Positions 1-9,040 of a stretch of 48,211 bases of DNA are shown piece by piece. Both the position numbers and the translations under genes were made by a program. The notes below the pieces were generated by a model. The model did not search any database. It was not told the origin of the DNA and saw nothing but the letters and a program-made list of their open reading frames with translations. The stretch spans positions 1 through 48,211 of the forward strand of contig JASJEI010000026.1 of NCBI GenBank assembly GCA_030064795.1, given 5' to 3'. Positions within the stretch are counted from its first letter, which is position 1. Each line of letters starts with the position of its first letter. Source of the DNA: Pleurocapsa sp. MO_226.B13 (GTDB taxonomy: Bacteria; Cyanobacteriota; Cyanobacteriia; Cyanobacteriales; Xenococcaceae).

Positions 1-24
1 CAAAAGTTACTGGAGACTTAGTTT
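1..24 (+). repeat. Interspersed 24-bp repeat, copy A
   Basis: The first 24 bases match positions 48141-48164 at 22 of 24 positions. The shared core TGGAGACTTAGTTT is exact. A 12-base piece (AAAAGTTACTGG) recurs at 788-799, just after the Uma2 gene. The function is unknown. It is probably an interspersed non-coding repeat, and nothing about it suggests coding. Confidence 0.5.
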
Positions 25-34
25 AGATACAAAA

Positions 35-55
35 TTAGCGTATTGAAAACGCTAA
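35..55. other. Small hairpin, role unknown
   Basis: TTAGCGT (35-41) and ACGCTAA (49-55) form a perfect 7-bp stem with a 7-nt loop. No T-run follows on the plus strand, so a terminator is not well supported. It lies about 120 bp upstream of the Uma2 gene. Confidence 0.3.
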
Positions 56-174
56 AGTAATCACAGCCAAGCTCTTAGATATTTTAATTAATAAAAAATA
101 ATTTGGTTATATATCTAGCTAGTTTTGAGAATTGGGATTAGTACAATGAATTATAAGCTCGAATTTCAAATCTA

Positions 175-747
175 ATGACTACTGCTACTCCTTGGTTAAC
201 TCTGGAAGAATATCTGGCTTATGACGATGGTACGGATAATCGTTATGAATTAGTCGATGGAAGACTGGTAATTATGCCTCCAGAAAGCGATCGCAATAAT
301 TTAATCGCGCTTTATCTACTTGCGGAATTTATGAAACTAGTTCCCCTGCAACTGATTCGTCACAAAGATACAGAAATTGTCGTTGCAGGTAATCGCACCA
401 GAGTCAGAATTCCCGACTTGATGATTTTGAGCGAGGAATTGTTGGCAGCAATAGGAGGGAGACGTGCGACGATTACGGTAGATATGCCTTCTCCTGTTTT
501 GGTTGTAGAGGTGGTATCTCCTGGAAAAGTCAATGAAGATAGAGATTATCGGTACAAGCGATCCGAATACGCTGCTAGAGGAATTTTAGAATATTGGATT
601 GTCGATCCGCAGCTCGATCAGATTACAATCTTGTCTTTGGTAGATGGTTTGTATGAAGAAGCTATATTTGAAGGCGATCGCCCTATAGACTCAAAGATTT
701 TGCCATCCTTGTCATTGACAGCAGAACAAATATTTAGCTTTAAGTAA
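175..747 (+). CDS. Uma2 family endonuclease (DUF820)
   Basis: The 190-residue product belongs to the Uma2/DUF820 family, which has a PD-(D/E)XK restriction-like fold and is greatly expanded in cyanobacteria. The family signatures are visible: YELVDG near residue 24, the acidic residue of IPDLM (D81), the VEVVSP strand with E112, K128 in the YRYKRSEY segment, and EYWIVDP near 139. These supply the usual D-E-K catalytic set, so the protein looks intact. The length is typical of the family. It stands alone, and the next gene starts 100 bp downstream. The cellular substrate of Uma2 proteins is not established, so the nuclease role comes from the fold only. Confidence 0.9.
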   Translation: MTTATPWLTLEEYLAYDDGTDNRYELVDGRLVIMPPESDRNNLIALYLLAEFMKLVPLQLIRHKDTEIVVAGNRTRVRIPDLMILSEELLAAIGGRRATITVDMPSPVLVVEVVSPGKVNEDRDYRYKRSEYAARGILEYWIVDPQLDQITILSLVDGLYEEAIFEGDRPIDSKILPSLSLTAEQIFSFK

Positions 748-848
748 ATTTTCCAAGAATATCGCCGATTTTGCGGTCTCAATCCAGAAAAGTTACTGGT
801 ATTTTAAATTCTGTTCTGTAGGTTAGGTCAAAAGAAATACAAATAGCT

Positions 849-1502
849 ATGGTGCGAGTTAAACTTACTTATCCTAAAATTCCCGACAGCAAAAACTGTC
901 CTTTGACCAAATGCGTCGCTTTTAAAAAATACGATGGGACAAATCTTCATTGGGTTTGGGAAAGCGAACTAGGCTGGTATGGTTTTGGCACTCGCCGTAA
1001 TAGATACGACTTAGATGAAATGGGTATTCAGGATTTCAACATAGCTCATCCAGGCTTGGAAGAAGCACCCAAGATTTTTTTCAGAGATTTTGCTCGTTCT
1101 TTAGAAATTATTTTTCGCGAAAATGATAGATATCAATTTTCTGAATTGAAGGTGTTTACAGAATTTCTAGGAAACAATTCCTTTGCAGGAATGCACAAAC
1201 CAGATGATGTCAAAGAATTGATTCTATTTGATGTCGAAACTCCTAACGGTATAGTTACTCCAGAGCAATTTCTCTCAGATTTTGGCAGCCTGAAAATTGC
1301 CGAGGTAATTTATCGTGGTAAGCTCACAGGAAAGTTTATCGAAGATATTCGTCAAGGAAAATATAACCTAGAGGAAGGAGTGGTTTGTAAAGGAGTAAAT
1401 AAAGCCAGCAAAGAGCTTTGGATGGTTAAAATAAAAACCAATAGCTACAGAGAAAAATTACAGCAAGCTTTCCAAGATAATTGGGAAACCTATTGGGAAT
1501 GA
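849..1502 (+). CDS. RNA ligase family protein (nucleotidyltransferase fold)
   Basis: The 217-residue protein carries the ordered motifs of covalent nucleotidyltransferases. Motif I is KYDG, with K27 as the expected adenylated lysine. A motif III-like FTEF lies at 103-106, LFDVE at 126-130, motif IV EGVV at 176-179, and motif V with K194 and K196 in MVKIKT. This matches the RNA ligase family (T4 Rnl2-like catalytic core) rather than DNA ligases. It is about the size of a bare adenylyltransferase domain, with no C-terminal OB-fold or Rnl2-type domain. Known family members seal RNA nicks after lysine adenylylation. Which RNA this one repairs cannot be told from context: its neighbours are a Uma2 gene and acsF, and no partner kinase or phosphatase is nearby. 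Confidence 0.8.
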   Translation: MVRVKLTYPKIPDSKNCPLTKCVAFKKYDGTNLHWVWESELGWYGFGTRRNRYDLDEMGIQDFNIAHPGLEEAPKIFFRDFARSLEIIFRENDRYQFSELKVFTEFLGNNSFAGMHKPDDVKELILFDVETPNGIVTPEQFLSDFGSLKIAEVIYRGKLTGKFIEDIRQGKYNLEEGVVCKGVNKASKELWMVKIKTNSYREKLQQAFQDNWETYWE

Positions 1503-1775
1503 TCTTGTTTTGCTCTCTGCGTCTTAACGTCTTGGCACGAGATAATTCAGCCAATAACAGTAAGATTACAGCGATCGCCCTGTCAATTATTCAATCTGCA
1601 AAAACGCATCGCCTAAGAGCCTACAACTGACAACTTTCCAATAACTGATTAATATTCGTTAACAAGTTGCCATAATGTAGCCTGACTATTAGAGAATAAT
1701 ACTCAAGAAACCTCCAATGGCAGCAAACTGATACAGTCAGCCAGAATTGAAAAAAAAAGTTAAGTATTAAAAATA

Positions 1776-2852
1776 ATGGTAGATAGCCTTAAAAAACCCC
1801 AGTTTGAGGAAGTACGCCCTGGAGTTAAAGCTCCTGCGAAAGAAACGATTCTTACTCCTCGCTTTTATACAACCGATTTTGATGAGATGGCAAATATGGA
1901 CATCTCTGTTAATGAAGATGAATTAAGAGCAATCTTAGAAGAGTTTCGCATCGACTACAACCGTCATCACTTCGTTAGAGACGAGCAATTTAAAAAATCT
2001 TGGGATAATATCAGTGGCGAAACACGCAAACTATTTATTGAATTCTTAGAGCGTTCCTGTACGGCGGAGTTTTCTGGATTTTTGCTCTATAAAGAATTAG
2101 GCAGACGTTTAAAAGATAAAAGCCCAGTCTTGGCCGAAATCTTTACTCTCATGTCTAGAGATGAAGCACGTCATGCAGGTTTTTTAAACAAAGCATTATC
2201 TGACTTCAATCTCTCCTTAGATTTGGGATTTTTAACTAAAAGTCGTAAGTATACTTTCTTCAAGCCCAAGTTCATCTTTTACGCAACTTATCTTTCTGAA
2301 AAAATCGGCTATTGGCGTTACATCACCATTTTCCGCCATCTCCAACAGCACCCCGAAAACGAAATTTATCCAATCTTTAGTTTCTTTGAAAATTGGTGTC
2401 AGGATGAAAACCGCCATGGTGACTTCTTCGATGCAATTATGAAGTCTCAACCCCAGTTTCTCAATGACTGGAAAGCAAGATTGTGGTGTCGCTTCTTCTT
2501 GCTCTCGGTGTTTGCGACTATGTATCTAAATGACGTTCAGCGTTCTGGCTTCTATGCCTCTTTAGGATTGGATGCTAGAGAATACGATAAGTACGTGATC
2601 GAGCAAACTAATAAAACAGCAGGAAGAGTATTCCCTGTAGTTTTAAATGTAGAGCATCCTAGTTTCTATCAAAGTTTAGAAAAGTGTGTAGTTAATAACG
2701 AAAAATTAACTGAAATAGCCGATTCCAATGCACCTGCACCTGTCAAGCTACTTCGTAAGTTACCTCACTATGTTTCTAACGGCGTAGAACTAATTAAAAT
2801 GTATTTCATCAAGCCAATTCGCGTAGATAACTTAGCTGGTACTGTTCGTTAA
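1776..2852 (+). CDS. acsF: Mg-protoporphyrin IX monomethyl ester oxidative cyclase (aerobic)
   Basis: The 358-residue protein is AcsF (ChlAI/CycI), the di-iron oxygenase that closes the isocyclic ring E of chlorophyll, converting Mg-protoporphyrin IX monomethyl ester to divinyl protochlorophyllide with O2. Two iron-binding ExxH motifs are visible, EARH at 130-133 and ENRH at 211-214, with E99 in the AEFSGF helix as a further candidate ligand. The N-terminus ([15 protein letters not shown]) is typical of the family and the length is normal. A strong intrinsic terminator follows at 2890, so it looks monocistronic. The 270-bp upstream gap should hold its promoter. The ATG follows an A-rich leader without a clear Shine-Dalgarno, which is common in cyanobacteria. 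Confidence 0.97.
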   Translation: MVDSLKKPQFEEVRPGVKAPAKETILTPRFYTTDFDEMANMDISVNEDELRAILEEFRIDYNRHHFVRDEQFKKSWDNISGETRKLFIEFLERSCTAEFSGFLLYKELGRRLKDKSPVLAEIFTLMSRDEARHAGFLNKALSDFNLSLDLGFLTKSRKYTFFKPKFIFYATYLSEKIGYWRYITIFRHLQQHPENEIYPIFSFFENWCQDENRHGDFFDAIMKSQPQFLNDWKARLWCRFFLLSVFATMYLNDVQRSGFYASLGLDAREYDKYVIEQTNKTAGRVFPVVLNVEHPSFYQSLEKCVVNNEKLTEIADSNAPAPVKLLRKLPHYVSNGVELIKMYFIKPIRVDNLAGTVR

Positions 2853-2889
2853 AATTATTGTTCTTAGCTATTTTCTAATCTTTCTGTAG

Positions 2890-2918
2890 AGTCCTGTTTT
2901 CGAGCAGGGCTTTTTTTT
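2890..2918 (+). terminator. Intrinsic terminator of acsF
   Basis: The stem AGTCCTG / CAGGGCT (one G-U pair, loop TTTTCGAG) is followed at once by eight T residues, 38 bp after the acsF stop codon. This is a classic Rho-independent terminator on the plus strand. Confidence 0.85.
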
Positions 2919-3206
2919 AAGTTTTTAATCATCAACCAAGACTGTAGTTGAACAAGCTCAGTTGAGTTGATTCCTCATTCCTTGCTCCTTTCTCTTCATT
3001 CCTTATTTCAGTAGCGTGCAGAAAGTACATAAAGCACAATCTACGACGCTACCGTCTGAATGCTTCCCTAACAAGCTAAAGTATTCAGACTCTTTATTAC
3101 TACGGAAGAAAAAGACACACATATGCAATTTCAAAAGTTATACAAGCTCGATTTTGTAACTCTCGATACTGAAATATATTTAACTTTTAATTTCTGATTT
3201 TAATAC
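2919..3206. other. Gene-free stretch with two adjacent stem-loops
   Basis: No gene is seen between the acsF terminator and smpB. The stretch holds two adjacent imperfectly conserved-looking hairpins. GTAGCGT (3011-3017) pairs with ACGCTAC (3046-3052), and GTCTGAAT (3054-3061) pairs with ATTCAGAC (3083-3090); one base separates them. TCTTTATT follows on the plus strand. They could be the smpB terminator region (minus strand) or a small RNA. I do not recognise a family. Confidence 0.4.
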
Positions 3207-3674
3207 TTAATACTGCTTCATCGCCCTTGCTATGGCACGTTGGTCGTCTCTTTTCTTAATCGTTTCGCGCTTATCGTGGAGTTTTTTACCTCTACCCAAA
3301 CCGATCGCCACTTTTACCTTACCTCTTTTAAAGTACATTTTGAGAGGAACTAGAGTTAAACCTTTTTGCTCTGTTTGTCCGATTAGTTTGTTAATTTCTT
3401 GGCGGTGTAATAGTAGTTTGCGGATGCGGAGAGGTTCGTGGTTAAAATAATTGCCAGTAGCTTGATAAGGGGAAATATGAACGTTGCTTAACCAAGCTTC
3501 CCCATTCTTAATAAACGCATAGCCATCTCTTAGGTTTACTTTTCCTGCACGAATTGATTTAACTTCCGTACCTAACAATTCAATTCCTGCTTCGTAGGTT
3601 TCCAGGATTTCGTAAAGATAACGAGCCTGACGATTATCACTGACTATTTTAATACCTGATTGTTTTTCCGCCAT
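3207..3674 (-). CDS. smpB: SsrA-binding protein SmpB
   Basis: The 155-residue SmpB binds tmRNA and delivers it to stalled ribosomes for trans-translation. Family hallmarks are clear: the [20 protein letters not shown] start of the beta-barrel, [19 protein letters not shown], the ISPYQ segment, and the basic C-terminal tail with [14 protein letters not shown] that enters the ribosomal A site. The length is standard. It is transcribed away from clpB and downstream of the truncated methyltransferase. No tmRNA gene is seen in this window. Confidence 0.96.
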   Translation of the reverse strand: MAEKQSGIKIVSDNRQARYLYEILETYEAGIELLGTEVKSIRAGKVNLRDGYAFIKNGEAWLSNVHISPYQATGNYFNHEPLRIRKLLLHRQEINKLIGQTEQKGLTLVPLKMYFKRGKVKVAIGLGRGKKLHDKRETIKKRDDQRAIARAMKQY

Positions 3675-3734
3675 TCCTATACTGTCAATTCTGGGATTGC
3701 TGAGAATCTATTAGTATATCATTCAAGTTCTGGA

Positions 3735-3992
3735 TTAGATTCTATCTTTAGTAATAAAAAAAGGTAATAGTTCTGCTTTGCCACAGCCAATATCTAAAAT
3801 TGAAACTGTTCCGTCTAGATCGAGATCTTGAAACAGAAGAGAATAAAACTTCCAGTCCTTTTCAGAGGTTCGATCGCCGAGACTCTGAGGCGAATTTATT
3901 CCCTCTTCTGCGATTTTCTGCTGATATCTCGAAGTAACGATCGCCCCATCTTCTAACCAAGCTTCAATCGAGTCAGATTTCATTTCGATCAT
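3735..3992 (-). pseudogene. N-terminal fragment of a class I SAM methyltransferase
   Basis: This 85-residue frame ends a few residues after a motif I-like SAM-binding loop (VSILDIGCGKAELLPFF). A working class I methyltransferase needs about 120-200 more residues of Rossmann fold. No continuation is visible in another frame before smpB begins 60 bp further on. I therefore read it as a truncated gene remnant that lost its 3' part. The conserved glycine motif and an acidic N-terminal part (SIEAWLEDGAIVTSRYQQKI) are intact, so the loss may be fairly recent. A short stand-alone protein is possible but has no precedent that I know of. Confidence 0.65.
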
Positions 3993-4007
3993 TGATGAAA
4001 TACATAA

Positions 4008-4033
4008 GTAGGGGCAATCGCAGTTACCCCTAC
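4008..4033. terminator. GTAGGGG inverted repeat downstream of clpB
   Basis: GTAGGGG (4008-4014) and CCCCTAC (4027-4033) form a 7-bp stem 30 bp beyond the clpB stop. It may end clpB transcripts, but the T-run on the minus strand is weak. It also resembles the GTAGGGGCG-type palindromic repeats common between cyanobacterial genes (compare 30268-30340). Confidence 0.4.
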
Positions 4034-4062
4034 AAGAATAGTCTATTTGGCAGTTAATTTTC

Positions 4063-6681
4063 TTAATTGATTAACATTTCTGCTGATAGACGTTGGAAGT
4101 TCAATCTTTCTCCTTCAACATCGACAAAGATCGTGTCTCCAGCTTGATATTCACCCCGCAGGATTGATTTAGCGATCGCAGTTTCTAGATAACGAGATAT
4201 TGCTCGTTTCAACGGTCTTGCGCCATAGACAGGATCGAAACCAAGATCGGCGAGATAATCTAAACCAGCATCGGAGATTTTTAGGGAGAGTTTTTGGTCT
4301 TCTAGACGTGCTTCTAAACCTTTGACCTGAAGCTGAACGATATTACGTAGTTGAGCTTTAGTTAAGGCGTGGAAGATAATAATGTCGTCGATCCGGTTGA
4401 GGAATTCGGGACGGAAGCGATCGCGCATCGTTGCCATTACCCGCGATCGCATTTCTTCGTATTTGCTGTCGTCTCCCGCCACGTCGAGGATATACTGCGA
4501 ACCAATATTACTAGTCATGATGATAATAGTATTGGTAAAGTCTACAGTACGTCCTTGAGAGTCAGTAAGTCTGCCATCATCTAGGATTTGCAGCATGAGA
4601 TTAAATACGTCGGGGTGGGCTTTTTCAATTTCATCAAACAGAATCACCGAATAAGGACGACGACGAATCGCCTCGGTTAATTGTCCCCCTTCGTCATAGC
4701 CGACATACCCTGGAGGCGCGCCTACTAAACGGGAGACAGAATGTTTCTCCATGTATTCCGACATATCGATCCGTACCAAGGCTTCTTCAGTGTCAAACAG
4801 ACTTTGAGCTAAGGCTTTAGCTAGTTCGGTTTTACCTACCCCAGTCGGGCCGAGGAAAATAAAGCTAGCGGTGGGACGTTGAGGATCGGCTAGTCCCGCA
4901 CGGGAACGCTGAATTGCATCAGCTACGGCGGTTACCGCTTCTTCTTGTCCGATAACTCGCTCGTGTAGTTCTGCTTCTAGATGCAGCAGTTTGGTTTTTT
5001 CTGACTCAATTAGTTTTCTCAGCGGAATACCAGTCCATTTAGCGATAATTTCGGCAATATCAGACTCTAAAACCTCTTCTCGCAATAGAGATTTACCTGT
5101 AGTTTGTCTTTCCGCCAGTTTTTGCTCGATTTCTACAACTTCTTGCTGTAGCTTGGGTAATTTACCGTGACGCAATTCCGCAGCACGGTTGAGGTCGTAA
5201 TCTCGTTCTGCTTGCTCGATTTCTAGATTAACGGCGTTGATATCGTCTTTTAGAGTGCGAATCTGGTCGATAACTTCTTTTTCCGACTGCCATTGAGCGT
5301 TTATTTCCGATTGCTCTTCTTTGAGGTCGGCTAGTTCTTTTTCTAGTTTCTCCAGTCTTTCTTGAGAAATCGGATTGTCTTCTTTTTCTAAAGACAATCT
5401 TTCCATCTCCAACTGAAGGATTTTACGGTCAACCTCATCCAACTCTTCAGGCTTAGAAGTAATTTCCATCTTCAGCTTAGCAGCGGCCTCGTCTACTAAG
5501 TCGATCGCCTTATCGGGTAAAAAGCGATCGCTGATATAGCGATTGGACAAGGTAGCAGCAGCTACTAAGGCAGTATCGGTAATACTTACACCATGGTGTG
5601 CTTCGTAACGCTCTTTGAGTCCCCGTAGAATGGAGATAGTATCGACTACATTGGGTTCATCTACTAATACCGACTGAAAACGTCTTTCTAGTGCAGCGTC
5701 TTTCTCAATATACTTACGATATTCATCGAGGGTAGTCGCCCCAATACAGCGCAACTCGCCCCTAGCCAGCATCGGTTTGAGTAAGTTGCCCGCATCCATC
5801 GAACCCTGGGCTGCACCCGCACCGACAACGGTATGAATCTCATCGATAAAGAGGATAATATTACCTTCAGACTCGGTAACTTCTTTTAAGACAGCTTTAA
5901 GACGTTCTTCAAATTCACCCCGTAGTTTTGCCCCTGCAATCAATGCACCCATATCTAAGGCGACTACAGTGCGATCGCGTAAAGATTCTGGAACATCGCG
6001 GTTAATAATCCGTTGGGCTAATCCCTCAACAATCGCGGTTTTACCTACTCCAGGTTCGCCAATTAAGACGGGATTATTTTTAGTCCGACGGGATAAGATC
6101 TGGATCGTACGACGAATTTCTTCATCGCGACCAATCACGGGATCTAGTTTACCTTCCCTGGCGAGTTTGGTTAACTCTCGTCCATACTTTTCTAAAGCAT
6201 CATATTTACCTTCGGGGTTTTGATCGGTTACTCTTTGCTTTCCGCGCACCTGTTTAATAATTTCCTTGAGTTTATTTTCGGTTAAGCCAACCTCTTGTAG
6301 TAGTTTACGTCCAAAGCGGTCGTCTCGAACAAAGCCTAGTACCAAATGCTCGACGGAGATATAATCATCGCCAAATTCAGTACGATATTTTTCCGCCCGA
6401 TCTAAAAGAGTGTCTAGGCTACGCCCTAGGAAAACACTACCGCTAGGGTTGCTAACTTTGGGTTGACTATCAATAAAGCGATCGACTTTTTCACTTAGTC
6501 GTTGTACGCTGATATCAGCTTTATTAAAGATACTGTTAGCCAGTCCTTCTTGTTCGATTAAAGCTTTAAACAAGTGTTCGGTTTCAACCTGCTGCTGCTG
6601 ACTCTGTTTGGTAATATCTTGGACAGCAGCGATCGCTTGCCAGGCTTTTTCAGTGAATTTTTGGGGATTGTTTGGTTGCAT
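4063..6681 (-). CDS. clpB: ATP-dependent disaggregase ClpB
   Basis: This is an 872-residue Hsp100 chaperone that pulls aggregated proteins through a hexameric ring together with DnaK. The order is: N-terminal Clp_N repeats (about 1-150), NBD1 with Walker A GEPGVGKT near 205 and IDEIH Walker B, the coiled-coil middle domain (about 400-530, rich in E/K/L), NBD2 with Walker A GPTGVGKT near 605, and the C-terminal ClpB small domain ending in [19 protein letters not shown]. The middle domain separates it from ClpC, and no ClpP-binding (I/L)GF loop is expected. The gene is monocistronic and divergent from the GUN4 kinase across 0.4 kb. I saw no CIRCE element upstream. Confidence 0.97.
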   Translation of the reverse strand: MQPNNPQKFTEKAWQAIAAVQDITKQSQQQQVETEHLFKALIEQEGLANSIFNKADISVQRLSEKVDRFIDSQPKVSNPSGSVFLGRSLDTLLDRAEKYRTEFGDDYISVEHLVLGFVRDDRFGRKLLQEVGLTENKLKEIIKQVRGKQRVTDQNPEGKYDALEKYGRELTKLAREGKLDPVIGRDEEIRRTIQILSRRTKNNPVLIGEPGVGKTAIVEGLAQRIINRDVPESLRDRTVVALDMGALIAGAKLRGEFEERLKAVLKEVTESEGNIILFIDEIHTVVGAGAAQGSMDAGNLLKPMLARGELRCIGATTLDEYRKYIEKDAALERRFQSVLVDEPNVVDTISILRGLKERYEAHHGVSITDTALVAAATLSNRYISDRFLPDKAIDLVDEAAAKLKMEITSKPEELDEVDRKILQLEMERLSLEKEDNPISQERLEKLEKELADLKEEQSEINAQWQSEKEVIDQIRTLKDDINAVNLEIEQAERDYDLNRAAELRHGKLPKLQQEVVEIEQKLAERQTTGKSLLREEVLESDIAEIIAKWTGIPLRKLIESEKTKLLHLEAELHERVIGQEEAVTAVADAIQRSRAGLADPQRPTASFIFLGPTGVGKTELAKALAQSLFDTEEALVRIDMSEYMEKHSVSRLVGAPPGYVGYDEGGQLTEAIRRRPYSVILFDEIEKAHPDVFNLMLQILDDGRLTDSQGRTVDFTNTIIIMTSNIGSQYILDVAGDDSKYEEMRSRVMATMRDRFRPEFLNRIDDIIIFHALTKAQLRNIVQLQVKGLEARLEDQKLSLKISDAGLDYLADLGFDPVYGARPLKRAISRYLETAIAKSILRGEYQAGDTIFVDVEGERLNFQRLSAEMLIN

Positions 6682-7082
6682 ATGTCTCTTCTCGTGCTAC
6701 TAAAGGATAAAAACTTGAATGTAGTAATTTAATTTATGGTTTACCAATAGACTCGATTAATTCAGCTATGAATCGCACTATCGTTGCTTAATAATTGGCG
6801 ATCGCGCTTCTTAATCTCGATTAAAGCAGTTTATTTCTGGATTTAATGTAATTTTAACTATTTCCCAGCTTGTAAGTGAGGTAGGATACCCCACCTCCTT
6901 GATTCTGGTTTCCCCAATTCAAATATTTAATAAAGAAATCGCGATCGCTTTAGGATATTTCGACCATTAATTATCGTCAGGCATACGTAAAACAACAAGA
7001 CTATAGCAATATTATTCGCTCTAAAAATTGGGAAAACTAAGACTAACTACTTTATTAGTCTCTGTTGAAGAGCGATCGCCAT
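6682..7082. other. Divergent intergenic region clpB / GUN4 kinase
   Basis: This 400-bp gene-free stretch must carry the promoters of both divergent genes. It contains several HIP1 sites and a small inverted repeat around GAGGTAGG / CCCCACCTC (about 6879-6898). No coding potential, CIRCE box or known riboswitch is visible. Confidence 0.4.
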
Positions 7083-8447
7083 ATGAGTTATTGTGTTAAT
7101 CCAGATTGTTCTAAACCCGAAAATCGACCCGCAGCCAAATTTTGTTCTAATTGTCAAACTTTACTATTGTTAAATAACCGCTATCGAACCCTGAAAATAA
7201 TTGGACAGGGAGGTATGGGAAGAACATTTTTAGTAGTAGACGAATTAGGTAATGAGGGAAAAAATTTCTGTGTAGTTAAACAGTTTTTTCCTCAAACGCA
7301 AAATACAGATAATTACCAAAAAGCAAAGGAGTTATTTGAAATAGAAATAAATAGCCTCAAAAGACTGGGCAAACATCCTCAAATTCCTCAGCTTTATAAC
7401 TGCTTTTCTCAACATGGACATCAATATTTAGTTCAGGAATGGATTGAAGGAGATAATTTAGCTCAAATAATTAAAAAGCGAGGAGTTTTTACTCAGGAAG
7501 ATATCAAGAAGCTGCTACAAGATATACTTCCAGTTTTAGCTTTTATTCATCAGTGTAAAATTATTCATCGGGATATTAAACCAGAAAATATAATTTTAAA
7601 TCCAGATAATACTTTGGTTTTGGTTGATTTTGGCGCAGCTAAAATACTAGACCAAAAATTACTACCAACAGGAACAGTAATTGGTTCGGCGGAATATGTT
7701 GCCCCAGAACAGCTTAGAGGTAAAGCAGTTGTCAGCAGCGATATTTTTAGTTTGGGAGCAACTTGTCTTTATTTATTAACAGGAATCTCTCCTTTCGATC
7801 TATATAGCGATCTTGAAGACGACTGGGTTTGGCAAGATTATTTAGGTAAAAATAAAGTTAACCAAGAACTAAGTCAAATTATCGATCGCATGATTTATAT
7901 AGCGATCGCCAAACGTTATCAATCTACATTAGCAATTTTAAAAGATTTAAAAACCGAAGTTAATCTTCCTCAAGAATTAGTTTTTTCTCCTCAAGATCGA
8001 GCTATCAAAGATACCAATCTTGACTATACTAAATTACAAAATTATCTAGAAGCTAAACAATGGCAACTAGCCAATCAAGAAACAGAAAAACTATTGCTTA
8101 AAGCAGTCAATCAAGAAAAAAGAAATTGGTTAGAACAAGGCGATCTTGAGAAATTATCTTGTGAGGATTTACAAATCGTCGCTCGACTGTGGAGTAAACA
8201 TTCAGAAGGTCGTTTTGGCTTTAGCATCCAACTAGAAATTTGGCAGAGTTTAAAACAGCAAAATTATCGAGCTTTTGGTATACAGGTTGGCTGGTATCGT
8301 CAAGGAAGATGGCTTTTACTTCAGCACCTTAATTTTGATTGTTCTGCACCAAAAGGACATTTACCAGCAATTAGCTGGTGGTATGGTCATGCTATCTGGG
8401 GATTAAAAAGTCTGTTTAATAAGATAGATGCTTGTCTTACCGAATAA
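7083..8447 (+). CDS. Zinc-ribbon Ser/Thr protein kinase with C-terminal GUN4 domain
   Basis: Three parts are visible in about 454 residues. An N-terminal zinc ribbon has cysteines at 4, 9, 21 and 24. A Hanks-type kinase domain (about 33-290) has the glycine loop IGQGGMG, a VVKQF lysine, catalytic HRDIKPEN and DFGAAK. A C-terminal GUN4 domain (about 340-450) has the EDLQIVARLWSKHS and GRFGFS motifs, VGW, and APKGHLP. GUN4 binds Mg-protoporphyrin and stimulates Mg-chelatase, and kinase-GUN4 fusions occur in cyanobacteria. By inference it senses a porphyrin and phosphorylates an unknown target. I chose the ATG at 7083 because the upstream TTG at 7065 adds only six residues and lies in a HIP1-containing leader. 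No transmembrane segment is seen. Confidence 0.9.
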   Translation: MSYCVNPDCSKPENRPAAKFCSNCQTLLLLNNRYRTLKIIGQGGMGRTFLVVDELGNEGKNFCVVKQFFPQTQNTDNYQKAKELFEIEINSLKRLGKHPQIPQLYNCFSQHGHQYLVQEWIEGDNLAQIIKKRGVFTQEDIKKLLQDILPVLAFIHQCKIIHRDIKPENIILNPDNTLVLVDFGAAKILDQKLLPTGTVIGSAEYVAPEQLRGKAVVSSDIFSLGATCLYLLTGISPFDLYSDLEDDWVWQDYLGKNKVNQELSQIIDRMIYIAIAKRYQSTLAILKDLKTEVNLPQELVFSPQDRAIKDTNLDYTKLQNYLEAKQWQLANQETEKLLLKAVNQEKRNWLEQGDLEKLSCEDLQIVARLWSKHSEGRFGFSIQLEIWQSLKQQNYRAFGIQVGWYRQGRWLLLQHLNFDCSAPKGHLPAISWWYGHAIWGLKSLFNKIDACLTE

Positions 8448-8564
8448 GTAATAATCCAGTGCGATCGCGCCATTTTATAGTAGGCAAAATATAAAAAGAT
8501 AATCAAAAAAAGATCCCTAGTATTTATTTTATAAATATTAGACAAATTGGATTGACCAATAGTT

Positions 8565-9030
8565 ATGTTCGACACCACAAACATTGAAGACAAGGGCGAT
8601 CGCGTTCGATTGCATACGAGCGACAATTACTTGTTGCTTTTAGCTCGGATCTTTCTTTCCGCTATCTTTATTTGGTCGGGTATTAATAAAATTATCAACC
8701 CTGTTGCCACTCAGGAAAATATGTCCGCTCACGGGATGCCGTTAACAGCCATTTTTTTTAGTTGCAGCGATCGCTTTAGAGATTTTGGGCGGACTTTCGG
8801 TTTTACTGGGAATCAAAACCCGATGGGGAGCAACTATGCTGGTAATTTTTTTAATTCCCGCTACCTTAATTTTTCATACTGACTTTTCCACTGAAATAGA
8901 GCAGGCGATGTTCTTCAAAAACCTAGCAATGTTGGGCGGACTGCTGCTGCTAATTCAATATGGAGGGGGAAATTTGGTCTTATTGAAAGCGGATGACAAG
9001 CGATCCTACTCAACCAAGCCAGAGAACTAA
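8565..9030 (+). pseudogene. DoxX family membrane protein, frameshifted
   Basis: Two overlapping frames together encode one DoxX-type four-helix membrane protein of about 154 residues. The first part (8565 to about 8760) gives the RIFLSAIFIWSGINKIINP helix. The second (from about 8760 to 9030) gives the EILGGLSVLLGIKTRWGA and later helices. The break lies in a run of eight T residues at 8752-8759. Removing one T restores the expected reading through AIFLVAAIALEILGG. The disruption is either a true homopolymer frameshift or a sequencing error. DoxX proteins are linked to redox or sulfur metabolism, but the function of this member is unknown. Confidence 0.8.
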
Positions 9031-9040
9031 ATAATTCATC

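Noticed and set aside
175..1502. Uma2 nuclease plus RNA ligase as a two-gene defence system
   Set aside because: No partner or regulatory genes, and Uma2 genes are scattered in cyanobacterial genomes; 100 bp spacing and a repeat piece between them give no operon evidence.
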